Source: Basidiobolus meristosporus CBS 931.73
Taxonomy: Eukaryota > Basidiobolomycota > Basidiobolomycetes > Basidiobolales > Basidiobolaceae
Direction: 5' to 3'
DNA length: 64,000 nt
Assembly: GCA_002104905.1 (NCBI GenBank)
Contig: MCFE01000155.1
Coordinates: 87,762 to 151,761 of the forward strand
This document shows, piece by piece, positions 47,589 through 57,680 of the stretch. How positions within the stretch are numbered: the stretch's first letter is position 1; each line of letters starts with the position of its first letter. A model generated the notes under the pieces. It saw only the letters and a list, made by a program, of their open reading frames with translations, searched no databases and had not been told where the DNA came from. The position numbers were made by a program, and so were the translations under genes.

Positions 47589-49612
47589 TCGCAACAAAGG
47601 GCTGACTGTTCACTATCTAAATGGGACAAGGGATGAGAAATACAACGACGGCGTGAAGAAGGAGATCGCTAGCTAAAGATATTGATATGGGGCAAACGTT
47701 CATCCATGAAGAAAAGGTTCAACCATCAAGAACGCAGTTGAAATATTTTGACCATGAAGCAGTAAAATCAAGTTTCCCACCTATTGGTTTAAGGATCAAG
47801 TTGTAAGCCAGATGAAAGCATATAATAATGAGGGTCTGTTTGTGGATTGGCTGAAGATGCTTCTTAATAAATCTCGAGAAGAAAATCCCCTCCACCTACT
47901 TTTGGAACAGTGGGGATGCAAGCGATTGATGACTAATGGATTCTTCTCATTGCTTGCTGGCCAATCCAGGCAACCAGTCAATCAAGGTATTTCTAGACTC
48001 CGATTACTAATAGATTAACAACCATATTGATGAATGATGAGCATTGACGGATCGCACACTGGTGTTCTTAGATCGAAAACCTCCGACCAAATATGGGCAT
48101 ATTTAGCGAGCCCAATGGCATTCGCATCTAGCCTTGGCTAAAATACGCTAGTGTGGTTGATGGAGGTGCAATTGCTCAACTGGACACACAGCCGACATTT
48201 GGGGCAGAGTACATATATTCACGGGCATCTCCTTAGTGGCTAGGGGTACGAATACGATGAATTCTGTGGAGAATACCGTGATGATACCATTCCGTCACTG
48301 GACAGATTGATGCAAAACGGTCCGAAGATTACTATATGGGGTGCAACACTCTAGGATAATTTGGTTCAAAGCGGAGCAATCATGAGGCCCGGTGGGGTTT
48401 GCTCGCGTCAGACTATGGACATGCTCTTGGGTGTCTCCATATATTCCTATCATATTTTAATTACGTTGGAGAGAGTAGTGACTTGGTTCTCGGATTGTTA
48501 ATTTCCAATGACAATTGCTAAATCTAATGGCGCATGCCTATATCTCTATATCATATCGAGTCTGCAAGATGAGTGCGCAAACTTTAAATGGCAGTCATGG
48601 GAAAAAATTTCTGCTAACTCCAAATGACCTATTTGCGTCGAGAGCGAGTGAATTATGAGGCATAGCCAGAGGCTGATTTCTGGAATGATTGCTATTCAGC
48701 CAATGCAAGCCCTAAAGCCGAAGGTGCGCACTTAATGACGATTGCTATGATAGTTCCAGTGCAACCGAATCCAGTTCTGCATCAACAAGATGCATTCGTC
48801 CACCAAGTAATGTGCAGTTCATCCCCAAGAAGATAATGAGCCACTAATCCTTGTGGTAAAGCAGCAGGCATACAAGCAGGTTTGCGCCCTTGCTAAGCAC
48901 CACCACCGGTAATTATTACCTACACGATGGTTTAGCCAGATTAGCCCGTTTTAAGACAGAGATCTGGCCATCATTGAATCCATCCAATTCTAGAGAGTTT
49001 GGCGGAAGAAACCCCTAGCGCTGGCATGTTTCGGTTTGTTAGACATTAGTAAGCGGATACTTGATTCTACTATGCCGGGTTTGCATAGATCCTGGATCTG
49101 TCAATCTGGCGGATTCGTTGATATCTCCACCCAATTTTGGTTTGTCCCATTAGCCTTGGTTCAGGGCTTCCTGTTACCGCCACCCACTCTTGGAGGGCTT
49201 TGGGTGCTCATCAAGACAGTCTGCATTTTCAGCGCTTGCAATAATTTTGGATAATTCGATAGTGCCTCCATGAGCCAATAGAAATCACTGCATCGAAAGA
49301 ATCACTGAGATTTCAAAATTTTCAGTAGATTCATGGCAAGGATAGATGAAATCATGCCTTAAATCTTTGAGAGGGTCATCCGGAAGATTCCTCTTTCCTA
49401 TCGTAACTCGGAGTTCGTTTGCTTTAGAAAGGTCAGTAAATTTCAAGGTTATCACAAGATTGGTCAATTAAGTCAAATCCGGTCCCACTAGATACAATTA
49501 CACCCTCATCCAACCCTTCCCATGATGCATCCATACCACATTAGTATACATATCTGACTTTAGTCTTGTTTATTAACACCGGTTAATTCTTTGGTATAGT
49601 TACCTTGCAAAT
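47589..49612. other. no intact gene; left part coding-like
   Basis: The left third contains plus-strand coding-like blocks annotated separately as a possible pseudogene. From about 48430 to 49612 I see no supported gene. The right end is the upstream region of RPS10. Confidence 0.45.
47680..48420 (+). pseudogene. possible decayed gene, family unrecognised
   Basis: Consecutive plus-strand blocks look protein-like but lie in shifting frames interrupted by stops. A block at about 47800-47985 reads KAYNNEGLFVDWLKMLLNK and HLLLEQWGC. Around 48155-48230 is DGGAIAQLDTQPTFGAEYIY. Around 48245-48355 is YEYDEFCGEYRDDTIPSLD followed by NGPKITIWGATL and a TAG. Some frame changes could be introns, but no complete chain of splice sites with a start and stop could be drawn. 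The last block faintly recalls alpha/beta-hydrolase C-terminal segments; that is only a guess. Confidence 0.28.
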
Positions 49613-50059
49613 ATGCTTATCCCCAAGCAGAACAGAAAACTTATCTATGAGAGCCTCTTCAAGGAGGGTGTGATGGTCGCTAAGAAGGACTTCAACGCCC
49701 CCAAGCACGACGAACTCGATGTACCTAACCTTCAGGTCATCAAGGCTCTTCAATCTCTTAACTCCCGTGGTTATGTCAAAACTCAATTCTCGTGGCAACA
49801 TTACTATTACTTCCTCACCAACGAAGGTATTGAGTACCTCCGCGAATTCCTTCACCTACCCGCTGAGATCGTTCCTGCCACTATGAAGAAGTCTGCCAGA
49901 CCTGTTGGCATTCGTCCTCGCCAAGAGGGTGATCGTCCATTCCGTGGTCCTCGTGGTGACCGTGAGGGTTATAGACGCCGCGACGATGGCTCCAAGAAGG
50001 AAGGTGCTTCAGGTGATTTCAGACCCGAGTTCCGTGGTGGTGCTCGTCGTCAAGAATAA
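49613..50059 (+). CDS. RPS10: small ribosomal subunit protein eS10
   Basis: Single exon, 148 residues, start [20 protein letters not shown]. eS10 sits on the head/beak of the 40S subunit near the mRNA entry. The winged-helix core is complete: [59 protein letters not shown]. The C-terminal tail is Arg/Gly-rich as in the family. Codon use is strongly biased towards C-ending codons compared with neighbours, as expected for a highly expressed gene. AATAAA lies at 50090-50095. Many fungal ribosomal protein genes carry an early intron; none is seen inside this coding region. Confidence 0.96.
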   Translation: MLIPKQNRKLIYESLFKEGVMVAKKDFNAPKHDELDVPNLQVIKALQSLNSRGYVKTQFSWQHYYYFLTNEGIEYLREFLHLPAEIVPATMKKSARPVGIRPRQEGDRPFRGPRGDREGYRRRDDGSKKEGASGDFRPEFRGGARRQE

Positions 50060-50366
50060 GCTTTTGTGTTTATATTCCACATTTTCTCAGAATAAATATC
50101 CACGAACCTTTCATTCAACCCTGGCCTGGCTATTTACTCGGTTATAAAGTAGTATCTCCAAAACTCGACCTACAGCTGGGGTAGAAATGAATCACCTCAC
50201 GCAGGAATATCGTCATTCATCCTAATTTCGAAATGCTTTATATTTCCCACACATAATTGGCAGAATATATATACAAGGGATTCTAGTAGAATCCAGTAGA
50301 CCGTGATTTTATTGTGCGGGTACCTGTGGCCTTGGTTAGAATCGTTTTAAGCCATAATTCTTTGAC

Positions 50367-51482
50367 ATGCCCAAGATCTTATGCCTCGGGTCAGTCAACA
50401 TTGACACTATTTATTTCCTACCAGGCCAGTTGGTTATTGGAGAAACTGTCTCTTCGCACCGTCAGTTCATTGGGGCAGGTGGCAAGGGCGCTAATCAATG
50501 TGCTGCTTTAGCCAAGGTAGATATTTCACCTGGTCATTGAATTTAAAACACGGTATCTAATCAATCTTCGGTACGGAAGGCAGGCGCCGAGGTTTATATG
50601 GGTGGTAAAATTGGTAAAGACGGAGTTTGGATTAAAGAGAAGCTGGAGTCTATGGGTGTCAACACAAAGTATTTATTGGAGGATGAGATGGAGGTACGGT
50701 TATTTGAGCTATTAAGGCTAAAAGGTTCTCGTATTCATATCGATTTGTTGCAGAGCACTGGACGCACAGTAATTATGAATAGTGCCTCCAGCAAAGAAAA
50801 CACTGTTGTATTTTATCCGGGTACCAACTATCGTCTAACTGAGGAAAATATTCAAGAGATATTCAACCCATTCCACAGAGGAGACTGGTTGTTATTGCAA
50901 GACGAAGTGAATATGGGCAGCGAGATAGTCGCCTTAGGAAAGAAGAAAGGTTTTCATACTCATATATATAGTACTTTGATGATATTATACTTACGCCTAT
51001 TACTTGTAGGTATGACCGTAGTATTCAATGCGGCTCCTATCAATCGAAGGATCACGCAGCTTTATCCGCTCAACTTGGTTGATGTTCTCATTCTCAATGA
51101 GATAGAGGCACGCGGCCTTTATTTTGAAGTTGCGAATGAGGAACTTGGATCCTCGTCTTACGGATTACTAATTACAAAATGCTATGATCGATACCCGAAC
51201 CTACGTGGTATAGTCATTACACTAGGTAGTGATGGCGTGATTGCTGACTTCAAAATGCCACCTTATGGGAAATCCCAAACATTTGCCATTCCGGCTGTTA
51301 AAACAGAAGTGAAAGATACTACCGCAGCTGGTGATACGTTCATTGGGTACTTAGTAGCAACGTTAGCCAGAAATGACTTACATGACGTGGAACAGGCTCT
51401 CATACAAGGGGTAAAAGCGGCATCTGTTGCTGTCAGTAGGGAGGGGGCAATGGACAGTATCCCTAATCGAGAGGAGGTGTAA
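50367..51482 (+). CDS. RBK1: ribokinase (PfkB family)
   Basis: Four exons: 50367-50516, 50580-50693, 50754-50949, 51010-51482; introns 60-63 nt; 310 residues. It phosphorylates ribose on O5 with ATP, feeding ribose into the pentose phosphate pool. MPKILCLGSVNIDTIYFLPG, then ETVSSHRQFIGAGGKGANQC is PfkB signature 1. KDTTAAGDTFIGYLV is signature 2 with the catalytic Asp of AAGD. VFNAAPI, LILNEIEA and GIVITLGSDGVI are the other ribokinase landmarks. Length is normal. It follows RPS10 by 308 bp on the same strand. Confidence 0.92.
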
Positions 51483-51829
51483 AGTGCTATAGGAACAGTG
51501 CTACTTTTGTTCGGTCTGTATGCCAAGTGCAATAAATAGGCTTGTTGACAGATTGGTAAACCTCTACTATTCATATGCCGGTATATAAGTTTATCCTAGG
51601 TTCTTGTAGGTCGGTTAGGTAAGAAACTATTGCGGGCGAAAGTCGTTAGAGGTAGTGGTTTTTAGTCTACATAAAATGCATAGTCTGAGGTGAATAGAGC
51701 AGGAAAAGGAGAAACACGCAATGACTATGTAGACCGCTCATATGGCAAGTCTATTGAGTTCTGGCGAATGCTGAATCGACATATGTGAAGTATGATGATA
51801 ATGGTATATCGGAGAAGGCGTGACCAGTC
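51483..51829. other. convergent spacer
   Basis: Shared 3' region of the ribokinase gene (plus) and the Kre9-like gene (minus). No coding sequence seen. Confidence 0.5.
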
Positions 51830-52472
51830 TTAATTCGTGGAGTACGCAGCCAGAGAAATGATGAGTAGTTGACAGAGTTTCGGAACCGCTCCCATGATAG
51901 TGGTAGTGGCAGTAGTTGCACCGCTGTTGCTTCTCATGGGCGGATGATTATTTGCTGCAGAGGGATTGACGTTATTAGTTTCCTGAACACCAGAAGAGTT
52001 TCCGGAGAATATATCAGTCGCTTGATTTTTAGGATGAACCAAATCTCGTATTGAGCTGTTAGGGTTAATTATGCTAAACAATCGACTGAATACAGTCGCA
52101 CTGGCCACAAGGGCTCCTACACTGTAGTTATTGCCTTCTTCAACATGAGAGGGAATAAGCCAATCGTATTGTCCAATACTAGATTTGATAGGGGACACAA
52201 TGGTAGTGACAGGTTGTCTTGACGTATCATCACCTTGGTATAGTTGAAGAGATATGAAGTTCGGAGTGGGTTGACCACCGATATCCTCCCTATATAACTG
52301 ACATTAATTGTATTTCCTATCTGGCAACTGACGGATTCAAGGCTCACCAAATGATAGATACGGATACGCCAACCTCGAGTGTTCCACCGCTTGGACTAGT
52401 GATCCTGATATTCCCGTAGACATAAGAAACCAGAGAGAGAAACAATAAGGGGAAAAGACTTTGAACAAGCAT
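51830..52472 (-). CDS. Kre9/Knh1-like wall protein with GPI-type tail
   Basis: Two exons: 52348-52472 and 51830-52289; 58-nt intron; 194 residues. A signal peptide (MLVQSLFPLLFLSLVSYVYG) is followed by NIRITSPSGGTLEVGVSVSI, then FISLQLYQGDDTSRQPV and SIGQYDWLIPSHVEEGNNYS, the Kre9/Knh1 N-terminal domain pattern. A Ser/Asn/Thr-rich spacer and a terminal hydrophobic stretch (KLCQLLIISLAAYS) suggest GPI anchoring. Exon 1 is 125 nt and ends inside the Trp codon (TG|G), exactly as in the gene at 28206-28903, so the two share ancestry. The frame of exon 2 was fixed by the domain; the longer open frame upstream of it is a shadow. Confidence 0.8.
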
Positions 52473-53709
52473 GTTTTCTATATCCTTAACAAAATAAATG
52501 CCTACCCAAGGTGGAATTCAAATAGAGTATCGATAAGCAGTTGGGCTGTCCGAAGGTTTTATACTGATCAAAACTATGGGTTGGTTTACTACTCTATATC
52601 TTACTGCGATTGATCGAAAATCCACAGGTGAAGTTATCCAGTGTTTGCACAGTCGTGGTTTCATGTGGTATTTGAGGGGAATAGTGGGATTAGGCGTGGT
52701 ATTCATGCTATGAGGAAGCTCAGATTCTCCACACTGATGTTGATCAGCGCTCTCCCTGTCCTGATGGACAATTGCAAAGGTAGTCATAACATCACAAATC
52801 CACTGATAGGATATGACCCCACACTTAGCACAAGGTTGGCTGAGTTTTAATTAGTCCACGTTTCGTCAAGTGTTCGGAGATGAGGTTGAAATCCTGTGGC
52901 TGACAAAATAAAATAGCATGTGATTGCAAACAATATATGCTAATGTGATACCTATAGCCCATAGGATTTGCCTAAGGAACTTATATCCAAAAATCCGACT
53001 TTGACAGGGGCTTCAGACAGACGGCTATGAGTCGGGTGCTAAATTAATATCTATATCGCTATTGTCATATTCAAGGAAACTCCAACAAACAGTGATTATG
53101 CTTTCCTTGTGGAGAAGGATCGACGTGGCATACTTCCACCAACTTGCTTCTGTTGCTGTAAAATGAAATCACTAGATGTGAAATGACATGGAAACTTCCG
53201 AAGGGATTAATCTTGACACAGCTGACTCCTAGTCTAGCCAATATGCCATGAGTTGTAGGCCTACACAACGATGGTGGCATGCGTATACATTTTAATATAT
53301 GCAAGAAGTGTGGCATAAATAAATGCAAAAGCGATGATATTTGGGTTACCTATTTCCCGAAAATCTCCTAATCTTCCTAAATCCTAGTTCGTGGAGCTTT
53401 AGCATGACTTCTAATTCCATTGTCTTTGTGGTAAGCTGGTATGCAGCCTCCAGCTCCATGTGCATTTCGTTGACACATTCACCCATCCACCATACTCTCT
53501 AAAATAGGAATACAAGAGTGAAGTAACCAGAAAATTGGCACTATCTGGTTGCAATTGAAATGAAATTTTCTCCGTTATGCATTTGAAGCATACACATACT
53601 TCATGTCACAACTCTCGGGCTACAAGAATCATGGGGTCTATAGATACATTGTACAGGTCCTTGCTTTTTGGGAGTGTGGAAGGCATTCTACCGGATGCCT
53701 ATTCCATAG
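52473..53709. other. no gene recognised
   Basis: Divergent upstream region of the Kre9-like gene (minus) and the receptor gene (plus). No supported open frame. Confidence 0.5.
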
Positions 53710-53717
53710 TATATAAA
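53710..53717 (+). promoter_or_regulatory. TATA box of the receptor gene
   Basis: TATATAAA lies 80 bp upstream of the ATG at 53790, so the expected leader is about 40-50 nt. Confidence 0.5.
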
Positions 53718-53784
53718 TCATGCCTCAAGGCTCACCAGGAAATAATAGATAAACGAATCTCTTGGTCATTGGCAATCCTTTAAT

Positions 53785-53793
53785 ATGAAATGA
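53785..53793 (+). promoter_or_regulatory. minimal upstream ORF overlapping the receptor start
   Basis: ATG AAA TGA: a two-codon upstream frame whose stop overlaps the receptor start codon (ATGAAATGAGC). If the TATA box at 53710 sets the start of transcription, this uORF lies inside the leader. Such an arrangement allows reinitiation or leaky scanning; whether it regulates translation is inference. Confidence 0.4.
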
Positions 53794-54980
53794 GCGCGTC
53801 TGAAGAGGTGCTCTTTCAAAATAATATCTACGATTTTGTATTTTATCTGCTTCATGGTAGCTCAGTCATCAGTGCTGCGCTGGTTTCGTTGACTTTTCTA
53901 GGCTTATCTTGGTTTAAAGGCGAGCTCACTGAAAGCATCTCTTTCAGGCTATCCATCTGGATAGCAGTGGTAGACATATTCTATAGTTTGTTTAACATCC
54001 TGAATCACGCCTTCACAAATCCAGGATTTCTCTGTACAAGTAGCGCATGGGGGATCTCCTTTACAAGTTTGGCTTTTGTGTTTTTATCGGTAAGTTTGGC
54101 CTTCAATTTGCAAGCTACCGTTGTGCACAACAGACTGGAAAGGCCCGAATGGGAGAGAATATACATTCTCGCATCCATAGTATTGGCCCTGCTTCTAAGC
54201 TTGATTCCGTTGCCGTTCGGTGTTTTTGGATATGACAAAAAGAATAACATCTGCTGGTTCATATCGACACACAAACACCGGGCCGTCTGGGAGACCTTGA
54301 CGTTCCTTAGTTGGTCTATCTTAGGAGTTATATATAGCATGGTTGTGGTTGCAATGATTACTGAGCGATTTGTGCGGCAAGTACGGTGTATTTCCGCCTT
54401 GGAGAACTTATCAGACTCGCATAGTATCAATGTTGATCGTTCCAAGATCATTAATTTGACTGCTCTGTTTATCACTTTTTACGCCCTCGTTCCGGCAATT
54501 ACACAAACATTTAATCTGTTGGCAGAGTTCATGATTCTTGATGGAATGAAGGTCAGCTTTCCTTTACTAATGGCTGCAGTGATAAGTAGTTCAATCCAAG
54601 GAATTGTAAATTCAGTCGTCTTTGCATTGGATCCGACCTTACGTCTAGCAATATCAGAGATTCGGGAGGATCTACTTCGAATCTATTTCAATGGAAAACT
54701 TGATATCCCTCCAGAAGCCGAGCTTTTCCAGAGTATAAAGAAAAGGATACTAAATTTTGCAGTGGAAAGATTCATACTCAAGAGTCGAAGCTACCATAAA
54801 GAGATAGAAATTGCAGTTTGGTCGGGTCTTGATGGAATCAAAGCACCGGATAGAGCGAAGATACCTCAAAAAGTACTGAGTCAAAAACAGGAGGACTTTG
54901 ACTCCATCGAAATCCATACATTAGAAATACCTGCAGCGGGAGTTCTTCCTACAACCCCTTTACCCCTACGGAAGAAGTAA
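53790..54980 (+). CDS. seven-transmembrane receptor, cAR/Git3-like
   Basis: Single exon, 396 residues, no cleaved signal peptide. Seven hydrophobic segments can be traced between residues about 18 and 295, for example ALVSLTFLGLSWF, FTSLAFVFLSVSLAFNLQA, ILASIVLALLLSLIPLPFGV, FLSWSILGVIYSMVVVAMI and INLTALFITFYALVPAITQ. A loop Cys pair (LCTSSAW and NICWF) could form the usual disulphide. The C-terminal 100 residues are charged and cytoplasmic. The layout resembles the cAMP-receptor/Git3 group of fungal and amoebal G-protein-coupled receptors that sense nutrients or cAMP; ligand unknown. A two-codon uORF overlaps its start. Confidence 0.8.
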   Translation: MSASEEVLFQNNIYDFVFYLLHGSSVISAALVSLTFLGLSWFKGELTESISFRLSIWIAVVDIFYSLFNILNHAFTNPGFLCTSSAWGISFTSLAFVFLSVSLAFNLQATVVHNRLERPEWERIYILASIVLALLLSLIPLPFGVFGYDKKNNICWFISTHKHRAVWETLTFLSWSILGVIYSMVVVAMITERFVRQVRCISALENLSDSHSINVDRSKIINLTALFITFYALVPAITQTFNLLAEFMILDGMKVSFPLLMAAVISSSIQGIVNSVVFALDPTLRLAISEIREDLLRIYFNGKLDIPPEAELFQSIKKRILNFAVERFILKSRSYHKEIEIAVWSGLDGIKAPDRAKIPQKVLSQKQEDFDSIEIHTLEIPAAGVLPTTPLPLRKK

Positions 54981-55555
54981 ACTTTGCTACTGTTTGGCCT
55001 GCCTTTATCTTTTGTATTCATTGCGTATTGGAGCTATTCTTTAACATGAGCTGTGAACACACCATTGGTAAGGGCGTCGCCATAATGGTCATGCCACAAC
55101 TGCCGAATAAGCTGGTAAATGTTGTTTGTGGGAAGCAGATTTGCATGTGAATGATATAATGGTTGGACTAGAATATTCTGCTCTACTCGGGCGCCCAAAT
55201 ACTCATTGTTGTGCACATTATGGATTCGATTAACAGTCCCGGATATCTTGATAACCAAACTGAAGAATCGATTTGAATATAATACGATCCTAGGAATGAC
55301 CAACGCTTATTTCTTGGAACATTCATCAGGTGTCAGTTTGGATGGGAAAGCACGTGATAGAGAAATTGGCCTTGATTTTCATATGATTCAGGCAAAACTC
55401 TGATCAATCAGTTAGTCATGCCTTCAGTCTTAAGAAGCAGGTGATTCAGACGATCCAAACTTTGGTGCAATCACTCTTTGCTTCTTCCTGCAGATATTCT
55501 TATTCCAAAGAAACCATCCTACTATCCCATGCTGTTTGAAGTGACGTAGCGTAAT
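54981..55555. other. spacer; probably contains the first exon of the seipin gene
   Basis: Left end is the 3' UTR of the receptor. An upstream exon of seipin must lie in the right part because the first recognised exon has no ATG. Candidate ATGs occur at 55419 and 55530 but neither joins in phase through a normal-length intron. Confidence 0.4.
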
Positions 55556-57266
55556 TTGTACTTCTCCCAGCAGCAGTGGAAAACTAACCCATTCGCCGAA
55601 TTACCTCAGGTCATCTCTGTGTTTTTAACGCCAGTAATTCGTATAGTTGACCCGTGGGTTAATCAACTATCAAACTTCTTCAGCTCTCCGAAGACGCAAA
55701 GGTTTCTGGTGAAAGCGATTGTTTCGAGCGTTGTTTTTTTAGGCCTTCTTGCTACAGCAGTGTTTGCATATGGCTCCTTTTATATGATACACATCCCCAA
55801 GGTTGCTCATGACGCACCCGTCTTCCTTCAATACAGGTACAAGTCGGTGATTCAATTTCTATTCCTTGACTAGTATTTGCGAGCTCTTTTCCTTTCTAGC
55901 CAAGAATCCAGCCAACTAACAGCGGAAGTTCTGTTTACCGACTATAAGCCAACACAAGTATGAACCCGCCGTTTGTGTATGTGAGATCAATCATTAGACT
56001 TATAAGTACTTGTTTGTTCAGTTCCTCAGATATGGGCAAGGATATGATGTTGTTTTTGACTTACACGTTCCTACTTCAGAGCAGAATACGGCCTTAGGTA
56101 AGGTTTGCTAAATTGCTCTGATATGGAATATCAGAATCACTGTTTCAAAATCTAAGTATTCGATTCTCGTGTAGGGAACTTCATGGTTCAAGTGGAGCTA
56201 CAAAATGCACAGGGTGAAACCTTACATAAATCCGCGCGGTCTGCGATACTGAAGTATCAATCGCCACTCTTGAGATTTATGTGCACTATCTGGAAGGCAG
56301 TTCCATTGTTGCTAAACTTAGTCGATGAATCTCAAACGATATCGGTCAAGATGATAGAACGTGTGGTAGAGAACTACGTAAGTTTGAGTGAACTTCATGC
56401 TCAATAAATCTGGGCGAGACTTGCGAAACTTAATATTCATCTGTTTAGGACAACCCTATAACTCACGCCAGTGTGACTATTTCTTCCCCGAAACTACAAA
56501 TATATTCTGCTATGCTTCGCCTAGATGCTCGATTTGAAGGCTTACGGTAGGCTACTCCTATAATTATGACTATGGAAGCTAGATTCTTGCTAATTCCGCC
56601 AATAGCTATTTCATGTACTATTGGAGCACTACCACAGCTGTCGTTTTTGTTATACTGTTTTTCCTATGGGAGGTTGTATTCAGCTTTATTGCATGGAAGG
56701 TTTTGGTTTCATGGTGGAACCAGCGTACCCGGTTCCTTGAGGAGCCCCAGGTAGTTCCTACCAAAATGGAGGATGATCCATGGGAGTTGGTTAACCCCAA
56801 GATCACCAAACCGGATGATGAAGTGGAAGGCGACGAAAGCGATGCTGAGATAAAGACAGCTTTGTCCGAGGTGGAAACAATGGTAGAATCATTGGTGGAA
56901 AGCAAAAACCATAAGCACGTAAGTAGATTTATTGGTTGCTGAATCAATCAGCTGAGCCACCCTTTGTTTATGTCACAAGTACACTTGTACTTACAAGCAC
57001 CTTAGCTCCATGCAAGCTCCTTCAGAGATGTCGATTCAGCCATTGAGACCAGTACTTACAACAACTCGGACATTTTGAATGAGGTCAAGCACGAAAACGA
57101 AGAGACAGCTTTAGCTGATGAAGCTGAAATTGAATCGTTATTGAATCGGAGGCATGCACCATCAATTAAGCGTCGTAAAGATGTTAAAATCGACGACATT
57201 AATGAAGAGTTAGACGATTCAGGCGCCACCACCTCGTATGATTATAGATCTAGTGGGCACTCTTAA
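55556..57266 (+). CDS. seipin, lipid-droplet assembly protein (5' end unresolved)
   Basis: Exons: 55556-55836 (5' boundary unknown), 55900-55957, 56022-56097, 56175-56377, 56449-56546, 56606-56918, 57006-57266; about 429 residues as seen. Seipin is an ER protein that forms rings at lipid-droplet contact sites. A first membrane segment (AIVSSVVFLGLLATAVFAYG) and PVFLQYSQES start the lumenal domain. FDLHVPTS, MVQVELQNAQGE and SAMLRLDARFEGLRYFMYYW belong to the beta-sandwich; the last matches the conserved seipin LRYL/F motif. The second membrane segment (TTAVVFVILFFLWEVVFSF) is followed by a long acidic cytosolic tail. No ATG occurs between the upstream in-frame TAG and the first conserved residues, so an upstream exon is missing from this model. 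Confidence 0.85.
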
Positions 57267-57680
57267 AGGCTTAGGTATCGTGTAAGAAAGTCACAATAAA
57301 ATACACCTACCTCAGTGAGCAAGTAAAATTATATGCCTAAATATCATCAGATCTAGCGCCACCAAGTGTGTAGTCACAACATTAGGAATCCCATAGATTC
57401 TGCGATTTTTTGTATATATATACTATAAGATCTTACAGTTGGCTGATTGGATGATATATAGTTACATGCCATTTCACCATCAATTATCACTAGATGATTC
57501 CTTGCCTTCATGCTTATCTTGGTTATTATAATGAAGAATATCGCTTTTTATGCAGGAAATCTTTTTTTGTTTCCTAGTCACATTATTCGGGGGGGGGGGG
57601 ACCAGAGGGAATTTTTTGTATTGTTATTTTGAAGGGGAAACCTATATAGTATTAAAATAAAGGTTCGCTTTAAATGAGAA
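57267..57680. other. spacer with a 12-G run
   Basis: Between seipin and ADA2 (same strand). A homopolymer of 12 G lies at 57589-57600, about 80 bp before the ADA2 start. No coding sequence recognised. Confidence 0.55.

Noticed and set aside
51305-51345. Ribokinase motif DTTAAGDTF with Ala in place of the first Gly
   Set aside because: The PfkB signature allows Ala here and many genuine ribokinases have it, so it is not a defect.
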